A DNA stretch of 64,000 nucleotides. It comes from an uncultured Eubacteriales bacterium. Lineage in GTDB: Bacteria; Bacillota; Clostridia; Oscillospirales; Acutalibacteraceae. The notes below the pieces were generated by a model that was given only the letters and a program-made list of their open reading frames with translations, searched no databases and was not told where the DNA came from. This document shows, piece by piece, positions 15,877 to 24,920 of the stretch (its first letter is position 1; every line of letters starts with the position of its first letter). The stretch spans positions 62,001 to 126,000 of the forward strand of contig CAKSCM010000003.1 in assembly GCA_934444365.1 (NCBI GenBank). Direction: 5' to 3'. Position numbers and translations under genes: made by a program.

Positions 15877-17010
15877 TTAATCCCTGAGCAGCAGCGGGCG
15901 CATGTTGCGGTGCTTATAAACGCTCAGCACGATTCCTATTCCGAGATAAAGGGTTACAACCGACGTTCCTCCGGCGCTGAAAAACGGAAGAGTTATACCT
16001 ATAACCGGCAAAAAGGACAAAACCATGCCGATGTTAATGATCGACTGAGCGGCAAACATGGCGAATATTCCGGAGCACAAAAGCTTTCCGCTTTCGTCGC
16101 GTGATTTTTTGGAAACATTCAGTATTCTCACACATATTGCGGTCAGCAGGGCTATTATAAGCAAGCAGCCGAAAAATCCGAGCTCCTCGCCTGCCGAGGC
16201 GAAGATGAAATCGTTAAAACCCAAGGGGATGAGTCCGCCCTGAACGCACGGGCCCTTAAACAGTCCCGTGCCGAAAAAACCGCCCGAGCCTATTGCGAGC
16301 TCTCCTCGTGCCTGCTGGTATATCGCGGCGGCATACTGGTCAGGGTATATAAGAGCGAGTACGCGGTCCTTCTGGTCGGAGTTCATGACGAAAAACCACG
16401 CGAGCGGAACGGCGGCGAGCACCAGTCCGCCGAGGGCGGCAAAGTATCTGAGCTTAATCCCGGCAGCAAACATCATGGTCAGGAATATAAAGAACAGCAC
16501 AAGAGCGGTACCGTCGTCGCCCTGACGGTGTATAAGCAGCACCGGAGCCGCACCGTGAAGACAAAGCAGCATTACATTGAAGAACGAGCTTCGTTTTTCA
16601 TTTTTTAAATAGCTCAAATGTGTCGAAAAGGTTATTACGAATGCTATTTTCAACAGCTCCGACGGCTGAAACGACTGGCCGAAGGGCAGAGCGATCCACG
16701 CCTTATCGTCGGTTCCTGCAGGGGCAAAGCCGATAACAAAGGTCAGCAGAACAAGCCCCACGCCCAATCCGCCGCATATGTACCAGTATTTAATAAGATA
16801 TTTGTAATCGATAAGCGAAACGATTACAGCGACCACAAGCCCCAAAAGGGTACCTATACACTGAACAATAAAACGCTGATAACCGCTGCCGATTATTGTG
16901 GCCGAAAGTATTATTACCGAGCCGTACAGCGACGCGCAAAGACAAAGAATTATAAGGAGCTTGTCGGTTTCGCGTATATAATCGGCTATGGATGAAAAAA
17001 ATCTTTTCAT
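15877..17010 (-). CDS. rodA: rod-shape glycosyltransferase RodA (SEDS family)
   Basis: SEDS-family peptidoglycan polymerase of the elongation machinery, working with a class B PBP. The 377-residue polytopic protein has about ten hydrophobic segments and typical SEDS motifs: W-I-x-L-P-F-G-Q-S-F-Q-P-S-E-L-L-K in the middle, an extracellular loop with Q-A-R-G-E-L-A-I-G-S-G-G, and F-I-F-A-S-A-G-E-E-L-G near the end, which includes the acidic loop found in RodA and FtsW. The C-terminus P-F-F-S-A-G-G-T-S matches the family. RodA rather than FtsW or SpoVE is favoured by the short tail. It stands alone on the minus strand with a strong promoter, 33 kb from the mreBCD-mrdA operon it should serve. Confidence 0.88.
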   Translation of the reverse strand: MKRFFSSIADYIRETDKLLIILCLCASLYGSVIILSATIIGSGYQRFIVQCIGTLLGLVVAVIVSLIDYKYLIKYWYICGGLGVGLVLLTFVIGFAPAGTDDKAWIALPFGQSFQPSELLKIAFVITFSTHLSYLKNEKRSSFFNVMLLCLHGAAPVLLIHRQGDDGTALVLFFIFLTMMFAAGIKLRYFAALGGLVLAAVPLAWFFVMNSDQKDRVLALIYPDQYAAAIYQQARGELAIGSGGFFGTGLFKGPCVQGGLIPLGFNDFIFASAGEELGFFGCLLIIALLTAICVRILNVSKKSRDESGKLLCSGIFAMFAAQSIINIGMVLSFLPVIGITLPFFSAGGTSVVTLYLGIGIVLSVYKHRNMRPLLLRD

Positions 17011-17143
17011 AATCTCTCCGTTTCGGATGATGGTTAAAATAATAGTTAATAATTGTGTTGTACCGGATTAAAAAGGCAAAAAGCCATGCGGCTTGCGACG
17101 GGTTTGTTTTTTGGCGGTTCATTCTGTTTGATACAACAATTAT

Positions 17144-17172
17144 ATTATAGATTATCCCGGCCGGCAAATCAA
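17144..17172 (-). promoter_or_regulatory. SigA-type promoter for rodA
   Basis: On the minus strand TTGATT (17167-17172) and TATAAT (17144-17149) are 17 bases apart. It is back to back with the fhs promoter; the two -35 boxes are 10 bases apart. Confidence 0.7.
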
Positions 17173-17182
17173 GTGAAAAGAC

Positions 17183-17211
17183 TTTAAATTTGTTGTACCT
17201 TGTGATATAAT
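17183..17211 (+). promoter_or_regulatory. extended -10 promoter for the fhs operon, with structured leader to 17362
   Basis: TGaTATAAT (TATAAT at 17206-17211) with a weak -35 (TTTAAA, 17183-17188). The leader of about 145 bases contains two CGGCCG blocks (17228-17236 and about 17300) and flanking complementary segments, so it can fold. I do not recognise a riboswitch class in it. Confidence 0.55.
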
Positions 17212-17362
17212 ATCGGAAAATACTTAATCGGCCGGCAAGACGGTAAACTTTTTATAAAGCAAAGCGTAAGGGTACTTGTGCGGCGATGAGCCGTTTATCG
17301 GCCGACGGGTTTTAGTTGTATTATTAAAAAAATAACGCGAATAACGCGAAGGAGTTTTTGAT

Positions 17363-19030
17363 GTGCTTTCCGACATAGAAATAGCGGCAAATGCAAAAAT
17401 GCGCAAGATAGAGGATGTTGCGCGCGATCTCGGTCTTTCACGTGACGAAATAGAGCTTTACGGCGATTATAAGGCTAAAATATCGCTGGCGGCCGTTAAA
17501 AAGCGCGCCGGCAACAAAAAGGGCAAGCTTATTCTTGTTACTGCCGTTAATCCCACTCCGGCAGGAGAGGGCAAAACCACCGTGACCGTAGGCTTGGGAC
17601 AAGCGCTTTGCAAAATAGGTAAGAATGCCGTTATCGCGCTCAGGGAGCCATCTCTCGGTCCGGTTTTCGGAGTTAAAGGAGGGGCAGCCGGCGGAGGTTA
17701 TTCGCAGGTTGTACCGATGGAGGACATAAACCTGCATTTTACCGGCGATATACATGCCGTAACGGCGGCTAATAATCTGCTTTGCGCCATGATCGATAAT
17801 CATATATATCAGGGGAATAAGCTCGGAATAGACCAGCGCCGCATAACCTTCTTCCGTTGCATGGACATGAATGACAGGGTGCTGAGGAAAACCGTCGTGG
17901 GTCTTGGCTCGCCGGTTAACGGAATACCGCGCGAGGATACCTTTACAATAACGGCGGCGAGCGAAATAATGGCCGTTTTATGCATGGCAAGCGACCCGGA
18001 GGATCTGAAAAAGCGTCTGGGCGACATTATAATCGGCTATAATTTCGGCGGCGAGCCGGTAAGAGCACGGGAGATAAATGCCGAGGGAGCCTTGGCAGTT
18101 CTTTTAAAGGATGCCGTAAAGCCGAATCTGGTGCAGACCCTTGAGGGAACACCGGCTATAATGCACGGCGGGCCCTTTGCTAACATAGCCCACGGCTGCA
18201 ATACCGTAATGGCTACAAAACTGGGAATTACCCTTGCCGATTACTGCGTTACCGAGGCCGGCTTCGGCTCGGACCTCGGGGCGGAGAAATTCTTTGACAT
18301 AAAATGCCGCAAGGCAGGACTTAAGCCTGCCGCCGTGGTGCTTGTGGCTACAATAAGGGCCCTTAAATATAACGGCGGAATTAAAAAGCAGGAGCTGACA
18401 AAAGAGAATGTCGCTGCCGTGGAAAACGGACTTTGCAACCTTAAACGGCATATCTCAAACATGCAAAAATACAACATCCCGGTTGTTGTGGCGGTAAACC
18501 GTTTTTATGCCGACAGCGAGGCGGAAATAGCGGTTGTAACCGATTATTGCAAATCGATAGGGGTGCGTTTTGCCGTCGCCGACGTTTTTGCAGGCGGTTC
18601 TGCCGGCGGTACGGATCTGGCGGCCGCCGTATGCGATGCCTGTGAGGAAAAAAGCGATTTTTCGCCGATATATGCCGACGATCTGAGCATAAAGGAAAAA
18701 ATAGAAACGGTGGCAAGAGAAATTTACGGTGCGGGGGACGTCGTCTTCAGCGCGGCCGCTTTGAATTCCCTTAAAAATGCCGAAAAAATCGCGCCGGCGG
18801 AGGCTCCCGTTTGCATTGCCAAAACCCAGTATTCCTTCAGCGACGATCCGTCATTGCTTGGTGTACCGAGCGGCTTTTCGCTTAGCGTCAGGGATCTTAA
18901 ATACTGTGCCGGCGCCGGATTTACGGTGGTTTATGCCGGTAATATCATGACCATGCCGGGATTGCCGCCGGTTCCTGCTGCCGAGGGGATAGACATTGAT
19001 TCTGACGGCACGGTCACGGGGCTGTTTTAA
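17363..19030 (+). CDS. fhs: formate--tetrahydrofolate ligase
   Basis: Makes 10-formyl-tetrahydrofolate from formate, tetrahydrofolate and ATP; central to one-carbon metabolism and the methyl branch of the Wood-Ljungdahl route. The 555-residue length matches the family. The P-loop P-A-G-E-G-K-T-T is near residues 70-77, and [19 protein letters not shown] is the conserved folate/ATP region. The start must be GTG 17363, eight bases after AAGGAG: the overlapping ATG at 17361 is out of frame and meets TAG after five codons. It heads an operon running to 23152, and the tsaE start overlaps its stop. With only fhs visible here, an acetogenic role cannot be claimed. Confidence 0.97.
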   Translation: MLSDIEIAANAKMRKIEDVARDLGLSRDEIELYGDYKAKISLAAVKKRAGNKKGKLILVTAVNPTPAGEGKTTVTVGLGQALCKIGKNAVIALREPSLGPVFGVKGGAAGGGYSQVVPMEDINLHFTGDIHAVTAANNLLCAMIDNHIYQGNKLGIDQRRITFFRCMDMNDRVLRKTVVGLGSPVNGIPREDTFTITAASEIMAVLCMASDPEDLKKRLGDIIIGYNFGGEPVRAREINAEGALAVLLKDAVKPNLVQTLEGTPAIMHGGPFANIAHGCNTVMATKLGITLADYCVTEAGFGSDLGAEKFFDIKCRKAGLKPAAVVLVATIRALKYNGGIKKQELTKENVAAVENGLCNLKRHISNMQKYNIPVVVAVNRFYADSEAEIAVVTDYCKSIGVRFAVADVFAGGSAGGTDLAAAVCDACEEKSDFSPIYADDLSIKEKIETVAREIYGAGDVVFSAAALNSLKNAEKIAPAEAPVCIAKTQYSFSDDPSLLGVPSGFSLSVRDLKYCAGAGFTVVYAGNIMTMPGLPPVPAAEGIDIDSDGTVTGLF

Positions 19031-19461
19031 TGGAAAAGAGAATTATATCTCACAGTCCTTTTGAGACACAGGATATCGGCGAACATATAGCAAAGGCGCT
19101 AAGCGGCGGCGTTGTCGCCCTTTTCGGCGGAATGGGAGCAGGCAAGACTGCCTTTGTCCGGGGATTTTGCAAGGGGGTAGGATACACGGGGGAGGTATCG
19201 TCCCCGACCTTTGCAATAGTTCACGAATATATCGGCGGGCGGGTTCCGGTCTATCATTTTGATATGTACCGTATCGAATCGGAGGACGACCTTTATTCGT
19301 GCGGATATTACGACTACCTTGACGAAGACGGCATTGTTGTTGTAGAATGGAGCGAGAATATCGAAAGTCTGCTTCCCGATGACTGTCTGAGGATAAATTT
19401 TGAGCGCGATGATAGCGATGAAAACGTCCGGATCATAACGATATACGGCCTGAAAGAGTGA
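19030..19461 (+). CDS. tsaE: tRNA threonylcarbamoyladenosine (t6A) ATPase TsaE
   Basis: Small P-loop ATPase that supports the TsaB-TsaD complex in making t6A at position 37 of ANN-decoding tRNAs. At 143 residues it has the usual size. The P-loop is G-G-M-G-A-G-K-T near residues 33-40, followed by the family block S-S-P-T-F-A-I-V-H-E-Y and, further on, H-F-D-M-Y-R. The Walker B region reads G-I-V-V-V-E-W-S-E-N. Its ATG overlaps the fhs stop (TAATG), so it is translationally coupled to it. tsaB follows after 84 bases; tsaD is not in this window. Confidence 0.95.
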   Translation: MEKRIISHSPFETQDIGEHIAKALSGGVVALFGGMGAGKTAFVRGFCKGVGYTGEVSSPTFAIVHEYIGGRVPVYHFDMYRIESEDDLYSCGYYDYLDEDGIVVVEWSENIESLLPDDCLRINFERDDSDENVRIITIYGLKE

Positions 19462-19545
19462 TTTTTCGACATTTATATCTCGCTGTGATCGGTCTTTCGT
19501 AATCGGTTTTTCCGGCTTTTATATGATTATTTTTTGGGTGATACA

Positions 19546-20253
19546 ATGAAAATTCTTGCGGTTGATACTACCGCCGTCGCGGCGTCGTGCGCCGTAGTTG
19601 AGGACTCAAAGCTCATTTGCGAGAGCTTTGTAAACGTAAAGCTTAAGCACTCGCAGACCTTAATGCCTATGGTAAAGGATATGCTGAAGTGCTCGGATCT
19701 TGATATTTCGGACATTGACGCCTTTGCGGTGAATGTCGGCCCGGGATCCTTTACCGGAGTCAGAATAGGGGTGTCGGCCGTAAAGGGAATGGCCTTTTTC
19801 GGGTACAGACCCTGTATTCCGGTATCGTCGCTTCATTCGCTGAGCCTTAATCTGACCTCGGCCGAGGGTGCGATAATCTGTCCGGTTATGGATGCCCGCT
19901 GTTCTCAGGTTTATAATGCGATTTTTGAAATTAAAAACGGCGAATCGGTAAGGCTTTGCGATGACAGGGCGGTGTCGATTGACTTTTTGCTGTCGGATTT
20001 GGAAAAAATTAAGGAAAAAAGTATTTTTCTTGTTGGCGACGGCGCTCAGATGTGTTATAATATCATGAAAAGCAAATTGCAAAACGTGAGCATGGCGCCT
20101 TTTACGCTTTTGTATCAGCGTGCGTCGTCGGTCGCATTGGCGGCCGAAAGGCTTTATGCCGACGGAAAAGCGGTTAAAAACGGGCAGCTGGTTCCGTTTT
20201 ATCTCAGGCCGTCACAGGCCGAGAGAAATCTCAGACTTAAAAATAAGGAGTAG
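19546..20253 (+). CDS. tsaB: t6A complex dimerisation subunit TsaB
   Basis: Inactive ASKHA-fold partner of TsaD in t6A synthesis on tRNA. From ATG 19546 it is 235 residues: M-K-I-L-A-V-D-T-T at the start, H-S-Q-T-L-M-P near residue 35, and the signature N-V-G-P-G-S-F-T-G-V-R-I-G-V near residue 65. An in-frame TTG at 19534 is possible but would add four residues before the conserved methionine. The Shine-Dalgarno is weak. It lies directly downstream of tsaE and abuts rpiB, so these genes are read together. Confidence 0.93.
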   Translation: MKILAVDTTAVAASCAVVEDSKLICESFVNVKLKHSQTLMPMVKDMLKCSDLDISDIDAFAVNVGPGSFTGVRIGVSAVKGMAFFGYRPCIPVSSLHSLSLNLTSAEGAIICPVMDARCSQVYNAIFEIKNGESVRLCDDRAVSIDFLLSDLEKIKEKSIFLVGDGAQMCYNIMKSKLQNVSMAPFTLLYQRASSVALAAERLYADGKAVKNGQLVPFYLRPSQAERNLRLKNKE

Positions 20254-20264
20254 TGAGCGGTAAT

Positions 20265-20708
20265 ATGTTAGCTATCGGTTGCGATCAGGGTGGATTTGAA
20301 CTTAAAAATGCTTTGCTCGAGCATTTAAAGCAAAGCGGCGTGGAATTTAAAGATTTCGGAATTTTCGAACTCAAATCGGTCAATTACCCCGAAATAGCCG
20401 TTAAGGTTGCAAGATCGGTTGCATCCGGCGAGTGCGAAAAGGGTATACTTGTTTGCGGTACGGGAATAGGAATGTCCTTAGCTGCCAATAAGATAAAGGG
20501 AATAAGAGCGGCCTGTGTTTCGGACCATTACAGCGCGAAGTACACGCGGCTTCACAACGACGCGAATATCCTTTGCCTCGGCGGCAGGGTGATAGGACCG
20601 GGTACTGCCTGTGAGCTTGCGGATATTTTCCTTAATACCGAGTATGAGGGCGGCCGCCATGCGACCCGCGTTCAGATGATAACCGATATTGAGGAAGGCC
20701 GTCTGTAA
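20265..20708 (+). CDS. rpiB: ribose-5-phosphate isomerase B
   Basis: Interconverts ribose 5-phosphate and ribulose 5-phosphate in the pentose phosphate pathway. The 147-residue protein has the RpiB/LacA fold signatures: A-I-G-C-D-Q-G-G-F-E-L at the start, the active-site cysteine in V-C-G-T-G-I-G-M-S near residue 65, and H-N-D-A-N-I-L-C-L-G-G-R. An upstream in-frame GTG at 20253 lies only two bases from AAGGAG and would add four residues; ATG 20265 fits the family N-terminus better, although its spacing is long. It is the fourth gene of the fhs operon. Confidence 0.94.
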   Translation: MLAIGCDQGGFELKNALLEHLKQSGVEFKDFGIFELKSVNYPEIAVKVARSVASGECEKGILVCGTGIGMSLAANKIKGIRAACVSDHYSAKYTRLHNDANILCLGGRVIGPGTACELADIFLNTEYEGGRHATRVQMITDIEEGRL

Positions 20709-20753
20709 GACGATAAATAAATAATAAAAATTCAATATAAAGGAATGATAACC

Positions 20754-21383
20754 GTGGAAAACTTTATGGTCGTTGATCATCCTCTCATACAGCACAAGCT
20801 TTCGCTTTTGAGAAACGTTAACACCAGCTCGAAGGATTTCAGACGTCTCGTCAGCGAAATTGCAATGCTTATGTGCTATGAGGCAACCCGTGATTTGCCG
20901 CTTAAATCGGTGGAGATCGAAACCCCGATAACCAAAATGCAGACCAATGTATTAGCCGGCAGAAAGCTTGTTTTTGTCCCTATTCTCCGTGCCGGACTCG
21001 GCATGGTTGACGGTGTGCTCAACCTTATACCGTCGGCAAGGGTCGGTCATATAGGACTTTACCGCGACCCCGAGACCAAAAAGCCGGTCGAGTATTACTG
21101 CAAGCTTCCGTCCGATCTTCCCATGCGCGACGTTATTGTGCTCGATCCCATGCTTGCCACCGGCGGCTCGGCGATAGACGCCGTTACCCAGATAAAAAAG
21201 CGCAATCCGAAAAGCATTAAATTTATGTGCATAATAGCCGCTCCCGAAGGGGTCAAGGCTTTTTCCGAGGCTCATCCCGACGTACAGGTCTTCTCGGCCT
21301 CGCTTGATGAGAAGCTCAATTCCGATTGCTACATTGTTCCCGGCCTCGGCGACGCCGGCGACAGAATTTTCGGAACCAAGTAA
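20754..21383 (+). CDS. upp: uracil phosphoribosyltransferase
   Basis: Salvages uracil to UMP using PRPP. The chosen start is GTG 20754, giving 209 residues and nine bases of spacing from AAAGGA; the ATG at 20745 directly touches that ribosome site and is unlikely. The N-terminus [11 protein letters not shown] and the PRPP loop [12 protein letters not shown] (about residues 126-137) are diagnostic, as is the C-terminal [10 protein letters not shown]. It sits between rpiB and the NifU-like gene in the fhs operon. Confidence 0.95.
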   Translation: MENFMVVDHPLIQHKLSLLRNVNTSSKDFRRLVSEIAMLMCYEATRDLPLKSVEIETPITKMQTNVLAGRKLVFVPILRAGLGMVDGVLNLIPSARVGHIGLYRDPETKKPVEYYCKLPSDLPMRDVIVLDPMLATGGSAIDAVTQIKKRNPKSIKFMCIIAAPEGVKAFSEAHPDVQVFSASLDEKLNSDCYIVPGLGDAGDRIFGTK

Positions 21384-21433
21384 AGTTTTTAAATGCGATT
21401 TTGCATATTAGCGATGAAAGGAAAGACAATATC

Positions 21434-22126
21434 ATGAATTATTCGCATGAAGTTGAAACGATGTGTACCGTCGCAAAGGGTCCGCATCACGGTCCTGCTC
21501 CGATTCCGGAGGAGGGGAAATGGGTAAAATCCTACCAGATATCCGATATTTCCGGATTTTCGCACGGTATCGGCTGGTGTGCACCTCAGCAGGGTGCCTG
21601 CAAGCTCACCCTCAATGTTAAAAACGGAATTGTTGAGGAAGCTCTGGTTGAGACCATCGGTTGCTCGGGCATGACCCATTCGGCAGCCATGGCGGCTGAG
21701 ATTCTTCCCGGCAAAACACTGCTTGAGTGCCTTAATACCGACCTTGTTTGCGACGCTATCAACGTTGCCATGAGGGAGATATTCAAACAGCTCGCTTACG
21801 GTCGCAGCCAGTCGGCCTTTTCCGAGGACGGACTGCTTGTCGGCGCCGCCTTGGAGGACCTCGGTAAGGGACTTCGTTCGCAGGTCGGTACCATGTTCTC
21901 GACCAAATTCAAGGGCGTAAGATACATGGAAATGGCCGAAGGCTATGTTACCAAGATGGCTCTTGATGAAAACGGCGAGGTCATCGGTTATCAGTTTATC
22001 CGTGTAGGCAAGATGCTTGAGGATATCCGCCACGGCGTATCTCCCGAAGAAGCGGTAAAGAAGAATACCGGTTCCTACGGCCGTTTTGAGGGCGCCGCCA
22101 AATACATCGATCCCAGAGAAGAATAA
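21434..22126 (+). CDS. NifU/IscU-like iron-sulfur scaffold protein paired with GGGtGRT
   Basis: A 230-residue protein related to NifU/IscU scaffolds, on which Fe-S clusters are assembled. Cysteines that could be ligands are in G-W-C-A-P-Q-Q-G-A-C (about residues 48-55), I-G-C-S-G-M (about 77) and L-L-E-C (about 98); the stretch E-T-I-G-C-S-G-M-T-H-S-A-A-M-A recalls the E-x-x-G-C-x-x-x-x-x-S-S motif of IscU. It is longer than IscU (about 130) because of an added C-terminal half with no assignment. ATG 21434 follows AAAGGA. The next gene, 18 bases on, encodes a GGGtGRT protein, and the two families commonly travel as a pair. No cysteine desulfurase is nearby. Molecular role unknown. Confidence 0.75.
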   Translation: MNYSHEVETMCTVAKGPHHGPAPIPEEGKWVKSYQISDISGFSHGIGWCAPQQGACKLTLNVKNGIVEEALVETIGCSGMTHSAAMAAEILPGKTLLECLNTDLVCDAINVAMREIFKQLAYGRSQSAFSEDGLLVGAALEDLGKGLRSQVGTMFSTKFKGVRYMEMAEGYVTKMALDENGEVIGYQFIRVGKMLEDIRHGVSPEEAVKKNTGSYGRFEGAAKYIDPREE

Positions 22127-22144
22127 GAAAGGAGGACGACGAAA

Positions 22145-23152
22145 ATGGCTATAAATGTAAATTTCGAAGGTAAAGAGAGAAGAGAGGCCAAAATTGAAGC
22201 CTGTCTTAAAGAGTACGGCATTGAGAGTCTTGAAGCCGCAAGAGAGCTGTGTCTTTCAAAGGGAATAGACGTTGACGCGATTGTCCGCGGCGTTCAGCCG
22301 ATAGCATTTGACAATGCTGTTTGGGCTTATACCCTCGGTGTTGCGGTCGCCCTCAAAAAGGGAACCGCCAATGCATCCGACGCATCCGCTGCAATCGGAA
22401 TCGGCCTTCAGGCCTTTTGCATCCCCGGTTCGGTTGCCGAGCAGCGCTCGGTAGGACTCGGCCACGGCAATCTCGGCGCAATGCTGCTTAAAGAGGATAC
22501 CGGCTGCTTCTGCTTCCTTGCCGGACATGAATCCTTCGCCGCTGCCGAGGGCGCTATCGGTATTGCAAAGACCGCCAACAAGGTACGCAAAAATCCGCTC
22601 AGGGTTATCCTTAACGGCCTCGGAAAGGACGCCGCTTATATAATCTCCAGAATCAACGGATTCACCTATGTTGAGACCGATTACGATTTCTATACCGGAG
22701 AGCTCAAGGTTGTCCGCGAGGTTGCTTTCTCAAACGGCGAGCGCGCGGCTGTACGCTGCTACGGCGCTAACGACGTTCTTGAGGGCGTTGCCATAATGAA
22801 GAAGGAGGACGTTGACGTTTCCATAACCGGTAACTCAACCAACCCCACTCGCTTCCAGCATCTTGTCGCCGGCACATATAAGAAATGGGCCAACGAAAAC
22901 GGCAAGAAGTATTTCTCGGTCGCTTCGGGCGGCGGTACGGGACGTACCCTGCATCCGGACAACATGGCGGCCGGCCCTGCTTCCTACGGTCTTACCGACT
23001 CCATGGGCAGAATGCACGGCGACGCTCAGTTTGCAGGATCCTCCTCGGTTCCGGCTCACGTTGAGATGATGGGTCTTATCGGCATGGGCAACAACCCCAT
23101 GGTCGGTGCGACCGTTGCCTGCGCCGTTGCGGTTGAAGAAGCGCTTAAATAG
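22145..23152 (+). CDS. GGGtGRT family protein of unknown function
   Basis: 335 residues, named for the motif G-G-G-T-G-R-T (here about residues 260-266, inside S-V-A-S-G-G-G-T-G-R-T). The protein is glycine- and alanine-rich in its central part, with repeated short strands typical of an enzyme fold; it has no signal peptide and no membrane span. A second glycine-rich block, G-L-G-H-G-N-L-G-A-M, lies near residue 105. The ribosome site AAGGAGG is strong and the start is certain. It is the last gene of the fhs operon and is followed by a terminator. No reaction is established for the family to my knowledge; its constant partnership with a NifU-like protein hints at metal-cluster handling. Confidence 0.85.
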   Translation: MAINVNFEGKERREAKIEACLKEYGIESLEAARELCLSKGIDVDAIVRGVQPIAFDNAVWAYTLGVAVALKKGTANASDASAAIGIGLQAFCIPGSVAEQRSVGLGHGNLGAMLLKEDTGCFCFLAGHESFAAAEGAIGIAKTANKVRKNPLRVILNGLGKDAAYIISRINGFTYVETDYDFYTGELKVVREVAFSNGERAAVRCYGANDVLEGVAIMKKEDVDVSITGNSTNPTRFQHLVAGTYKKWANENGKKYFSVASGGGTGRTLHPDNMAAGPASYGLTDSMGRMHGDAQFAGSSSVPAHVEMMGLIGMGNNPMVGATVACAVAVEEALK

Positions 23153-23246
23153 TCATCGCTAAAGGCAAATATGCCGTCGGTATCCCGGACGAAATTGCAA
23201 TTATCGTTATAATCGCTTCGGGATGACGGTTAAAACTAAATCGATA

Positions 23247-23284
23247 AAACCGGTCTCTTCATTTTTTGAGGAGATCGGTTTTTG
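23247..23284 (+). terminator. terminator of the fhs-to-GGGtGRT operon
   Basis: AAACCGGTCTCTTC pairs with GAGGAGATCGGTTT, followed by TTTGTGTTTT. It lies about 95 bases past the last stop codon. Confidence 0.8.
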
Positions 23285-23413
23285 TGTTTTTTAATAGTAA
23301 AATTTATTATTTTTTCTTTAGATAACGAAAACGAGAAGACACAGCGTATTGGGCGGAGTCAGATAAATATATGTCGGTTTAAAGCTGATCTTTTCCGCGA
23401 ATACTTCATAAAA

Positions 23414-23448
23414 AATCTCGGTAATACACAAAGTATTGCCGAGATTTG
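23414..23448. terminator. near-perfect hairpin working as terminator on both strands
   Basis: AATCTCGGTAATAC and GTATTGCCGAGATT enclose ACAAA, with one wobble pair. The minus-strand tail is TTTTTTAT, fitting the end of the SDR operon (stop at 23517). The plus-strand tail is GTTTTGTGTTTT. The rest of 23153-23516 shows nothing else. Confidence 0.8.
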
Positions 23449-23516
23449 TTTTGTGTTTTAAAGCTGTCAACTGTAAAATTCGGGCGGTAAAAATCGCCGG
23501 TGTAAAACTATATCCG

Positions 23517-24290
23517 TTATATATCGAGGTGCTGACGTCTTTGCCAAAGGGTCATTACAAGGGATTGAGGTAATAGCTTTATGGCGACATGCTGCAATTT
23601 ATTAAGCGCGCCGTATACCGACATATCCTTGCCTTTTTCGGCGTCTTTTATGGCCTTGTCGACCACCTTTTCGGCGTCGTACATGACCTCATATTTGGTT
23701 ATAAGCTTATTGCCGGTATGCTCGTGCACCCGTGCAAAAAAGTCGGTTTTGGTCCAGTAGGGACATACCGCCGTCGCCGTAATTCCTGATTTTTTAAGCT
23801 CCCTTGCAAGAGCCCTGGTATAATTCCTTACAAAGGCCTTTGAGGCGGCATATACGGCGGCACCGGGCAGCGGTCCGAAGGAGGCGGCGGAGGACAGGTT
23901 CAGTATCTTTGAATCCTTTTTCATAAACGGCAAAACGCCGAGGGTGAGGGTCAGCACACACCGACAGTTAAGATCCACCATGTTTGCCGATTCCTCGGGA
24001 GACAGATCGTCATAATAACAGAACTTTCCGTATCCTGCATTATTGATAAGCCATACGACCTGCATCTCGTCGGATGAAAGCCTGTCCACAACCGTTTTAT
24101 AGGCGTTGGGGCGGCTTAGATCGAGTGGGAGTGTCTCTATTTTCTGGGGACAATGCGCTCTTAAAAGCTCAAGCTTTTCTTCGTTTCTTGCTATGGCTAT
24201 GACCTTTTCGATGTCTCGCCGTTCGCACATTTTTAAAGCAAAAACCTTTCCCATTCCGGATGACGCTCCGGTGACTATTGCAGTTCTCAT
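23517..24290 (-). CDS. short-chain dehydrogenase/reductase (SDR)
   Basis: NAD(P)-dependent oxidoreductase of the classical SDR class, 257 residues. The nucleotide-binding motif T-G-A-S-S-G-M-G is at residues 7-14, N-N-A-G near residue 85, a serine in N-L-S-S-A-A-S near 137, and the catalytic Y-A-A-S-K about 152-156. The late helices resemble DltE/YqjQ-type SDRs that act on lipid-like substrates, but this is a weak hint. The start is sure (AAGGAGG four bases before ATG). It is the last gene of a minus-strand operon that includes acpS, followed by a strong terminator. The substrate cannot be told from sequence. Confidence 0.88.
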   Translation of the reverse strand: MRTAIVTGASSGMGKVFALKMCERRDIEKVIAIARNEEKLELLRAHCPQKIETLPLDLSRPNAYKTVVDRLSSDEMQVVWLINNAGYGKFCYYDDLSPEESANMVDLNCRCVLTLTLGVLPFMKKDSKILNLSSAASFGPLPGAAVYAASKAFVRNYTRALARELKKSGITATAVCPYWTKTDFFARVHEHTGNKLITKYEVMYDAEKVVDKAIKDAEKGKDMSVYGALNKLQHVAIKLLPQSLVMTLWQRRQHLDI

Positions 24291-24320
24291 TTTTCCTCCT
24301 TAAAGCATTAAACGTCCGAT

Positions 24321-24914
24321 TTATTCCGTTATATCTGTTCCGTTCACAAAGCTATCGGTTATTTTTACAACTGTGTTTTCAAGGCGCACCTCGCAAAGGA
24401 GCCCGGTTTCTTTTTCGAATACAAGCTCCGCGTCTTTGTCGCCTGAAAAAACGCTGTAAACAAGGCTTTGATCCGAGTCGTTTTTTGGGGTCAGCGAAGA
24501 AATGTCGGTAAAAAATAAATCGCAAAGACGTGCCGGAACAAATCCGTAGGGCAACTTATTGCAATTCTCCGTGAAGATTTGATTTATAAGGGTAAGTTGT
24601 GATTCGCCGTCCCGGATTTTAATTATTACGCCGTTTAAGCTGTCCGGAGAATCAAAGGTGAATTCGGCATTTTTTTCGGCCGTTTTGCTTTCGGTTATTC
24701 CATTTGTTTTTGTTGGTTTGTTTGCCCGGGTTTTCATTGTCCCCGAAAAAATTATTCCGTTTACACTGTATTCGAACCGGCATTTTGCGGGGAATTCGGC
24801 CTTGGTGTAAACGGGAGACTTATTACATCCGCAAAGAAACGGAAAATTCAGCAAAGCGGTGAGCAGTATTATTATCATCGCCTGAATTTTTCCGGTATTT
24901 GAAGACCTCGGCAA
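24321..24914 (-). CDS. hypothetical lipoprotein
   Basis: 197 residues with a basic start, a hydrophobic stretch (M-I-I-I-L-L-T-A-L-L-N-F-P-F) and the lipobox L-C-G-C, so Cys30 should be lipidated and the protein held on the outer face of the membrane. The mature part is polar with alternating short strands (F-E-Y-S-V-N-G-I-I-F-S-G-T) and no domain I can name. The start is taken as TTG 24914, ten bases after AAAGGA that overlaps the end of the preceding gene; an ATG at 24878 would also keep a signal peptide. It lies between nnrDE and the SDR gene in one operon. Confidence 0.65.
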   Translation of the reverse strand: MPRSSNTGKIQAMIIILLTALLNFPFLCGCNKSPVYTKAEFPAKCRFEYSVNGIIFSGTMKTRANKPTKTNGITESKTAEKNAEFTFDSPDSLNGVIIKIRDGESQLTLINQIFTENCNKLPYGFVPARLCDLFFTDISSLTPKNDSDQSLVYSVFSGDKDAELVFEKETGLLCEVRLENTVVKITDSFVNGTDITE

Positions 24915-24920
24915 GCGTTA

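Noticed and set aside
17054..17200. Shared operator built from TTGTTGTACC and ATACAACAA around rodA/fhs
   Set aside because: The copies are irregularly spaced and overlap promoter-like A+T-rich sequence; not strong enough to call a site.
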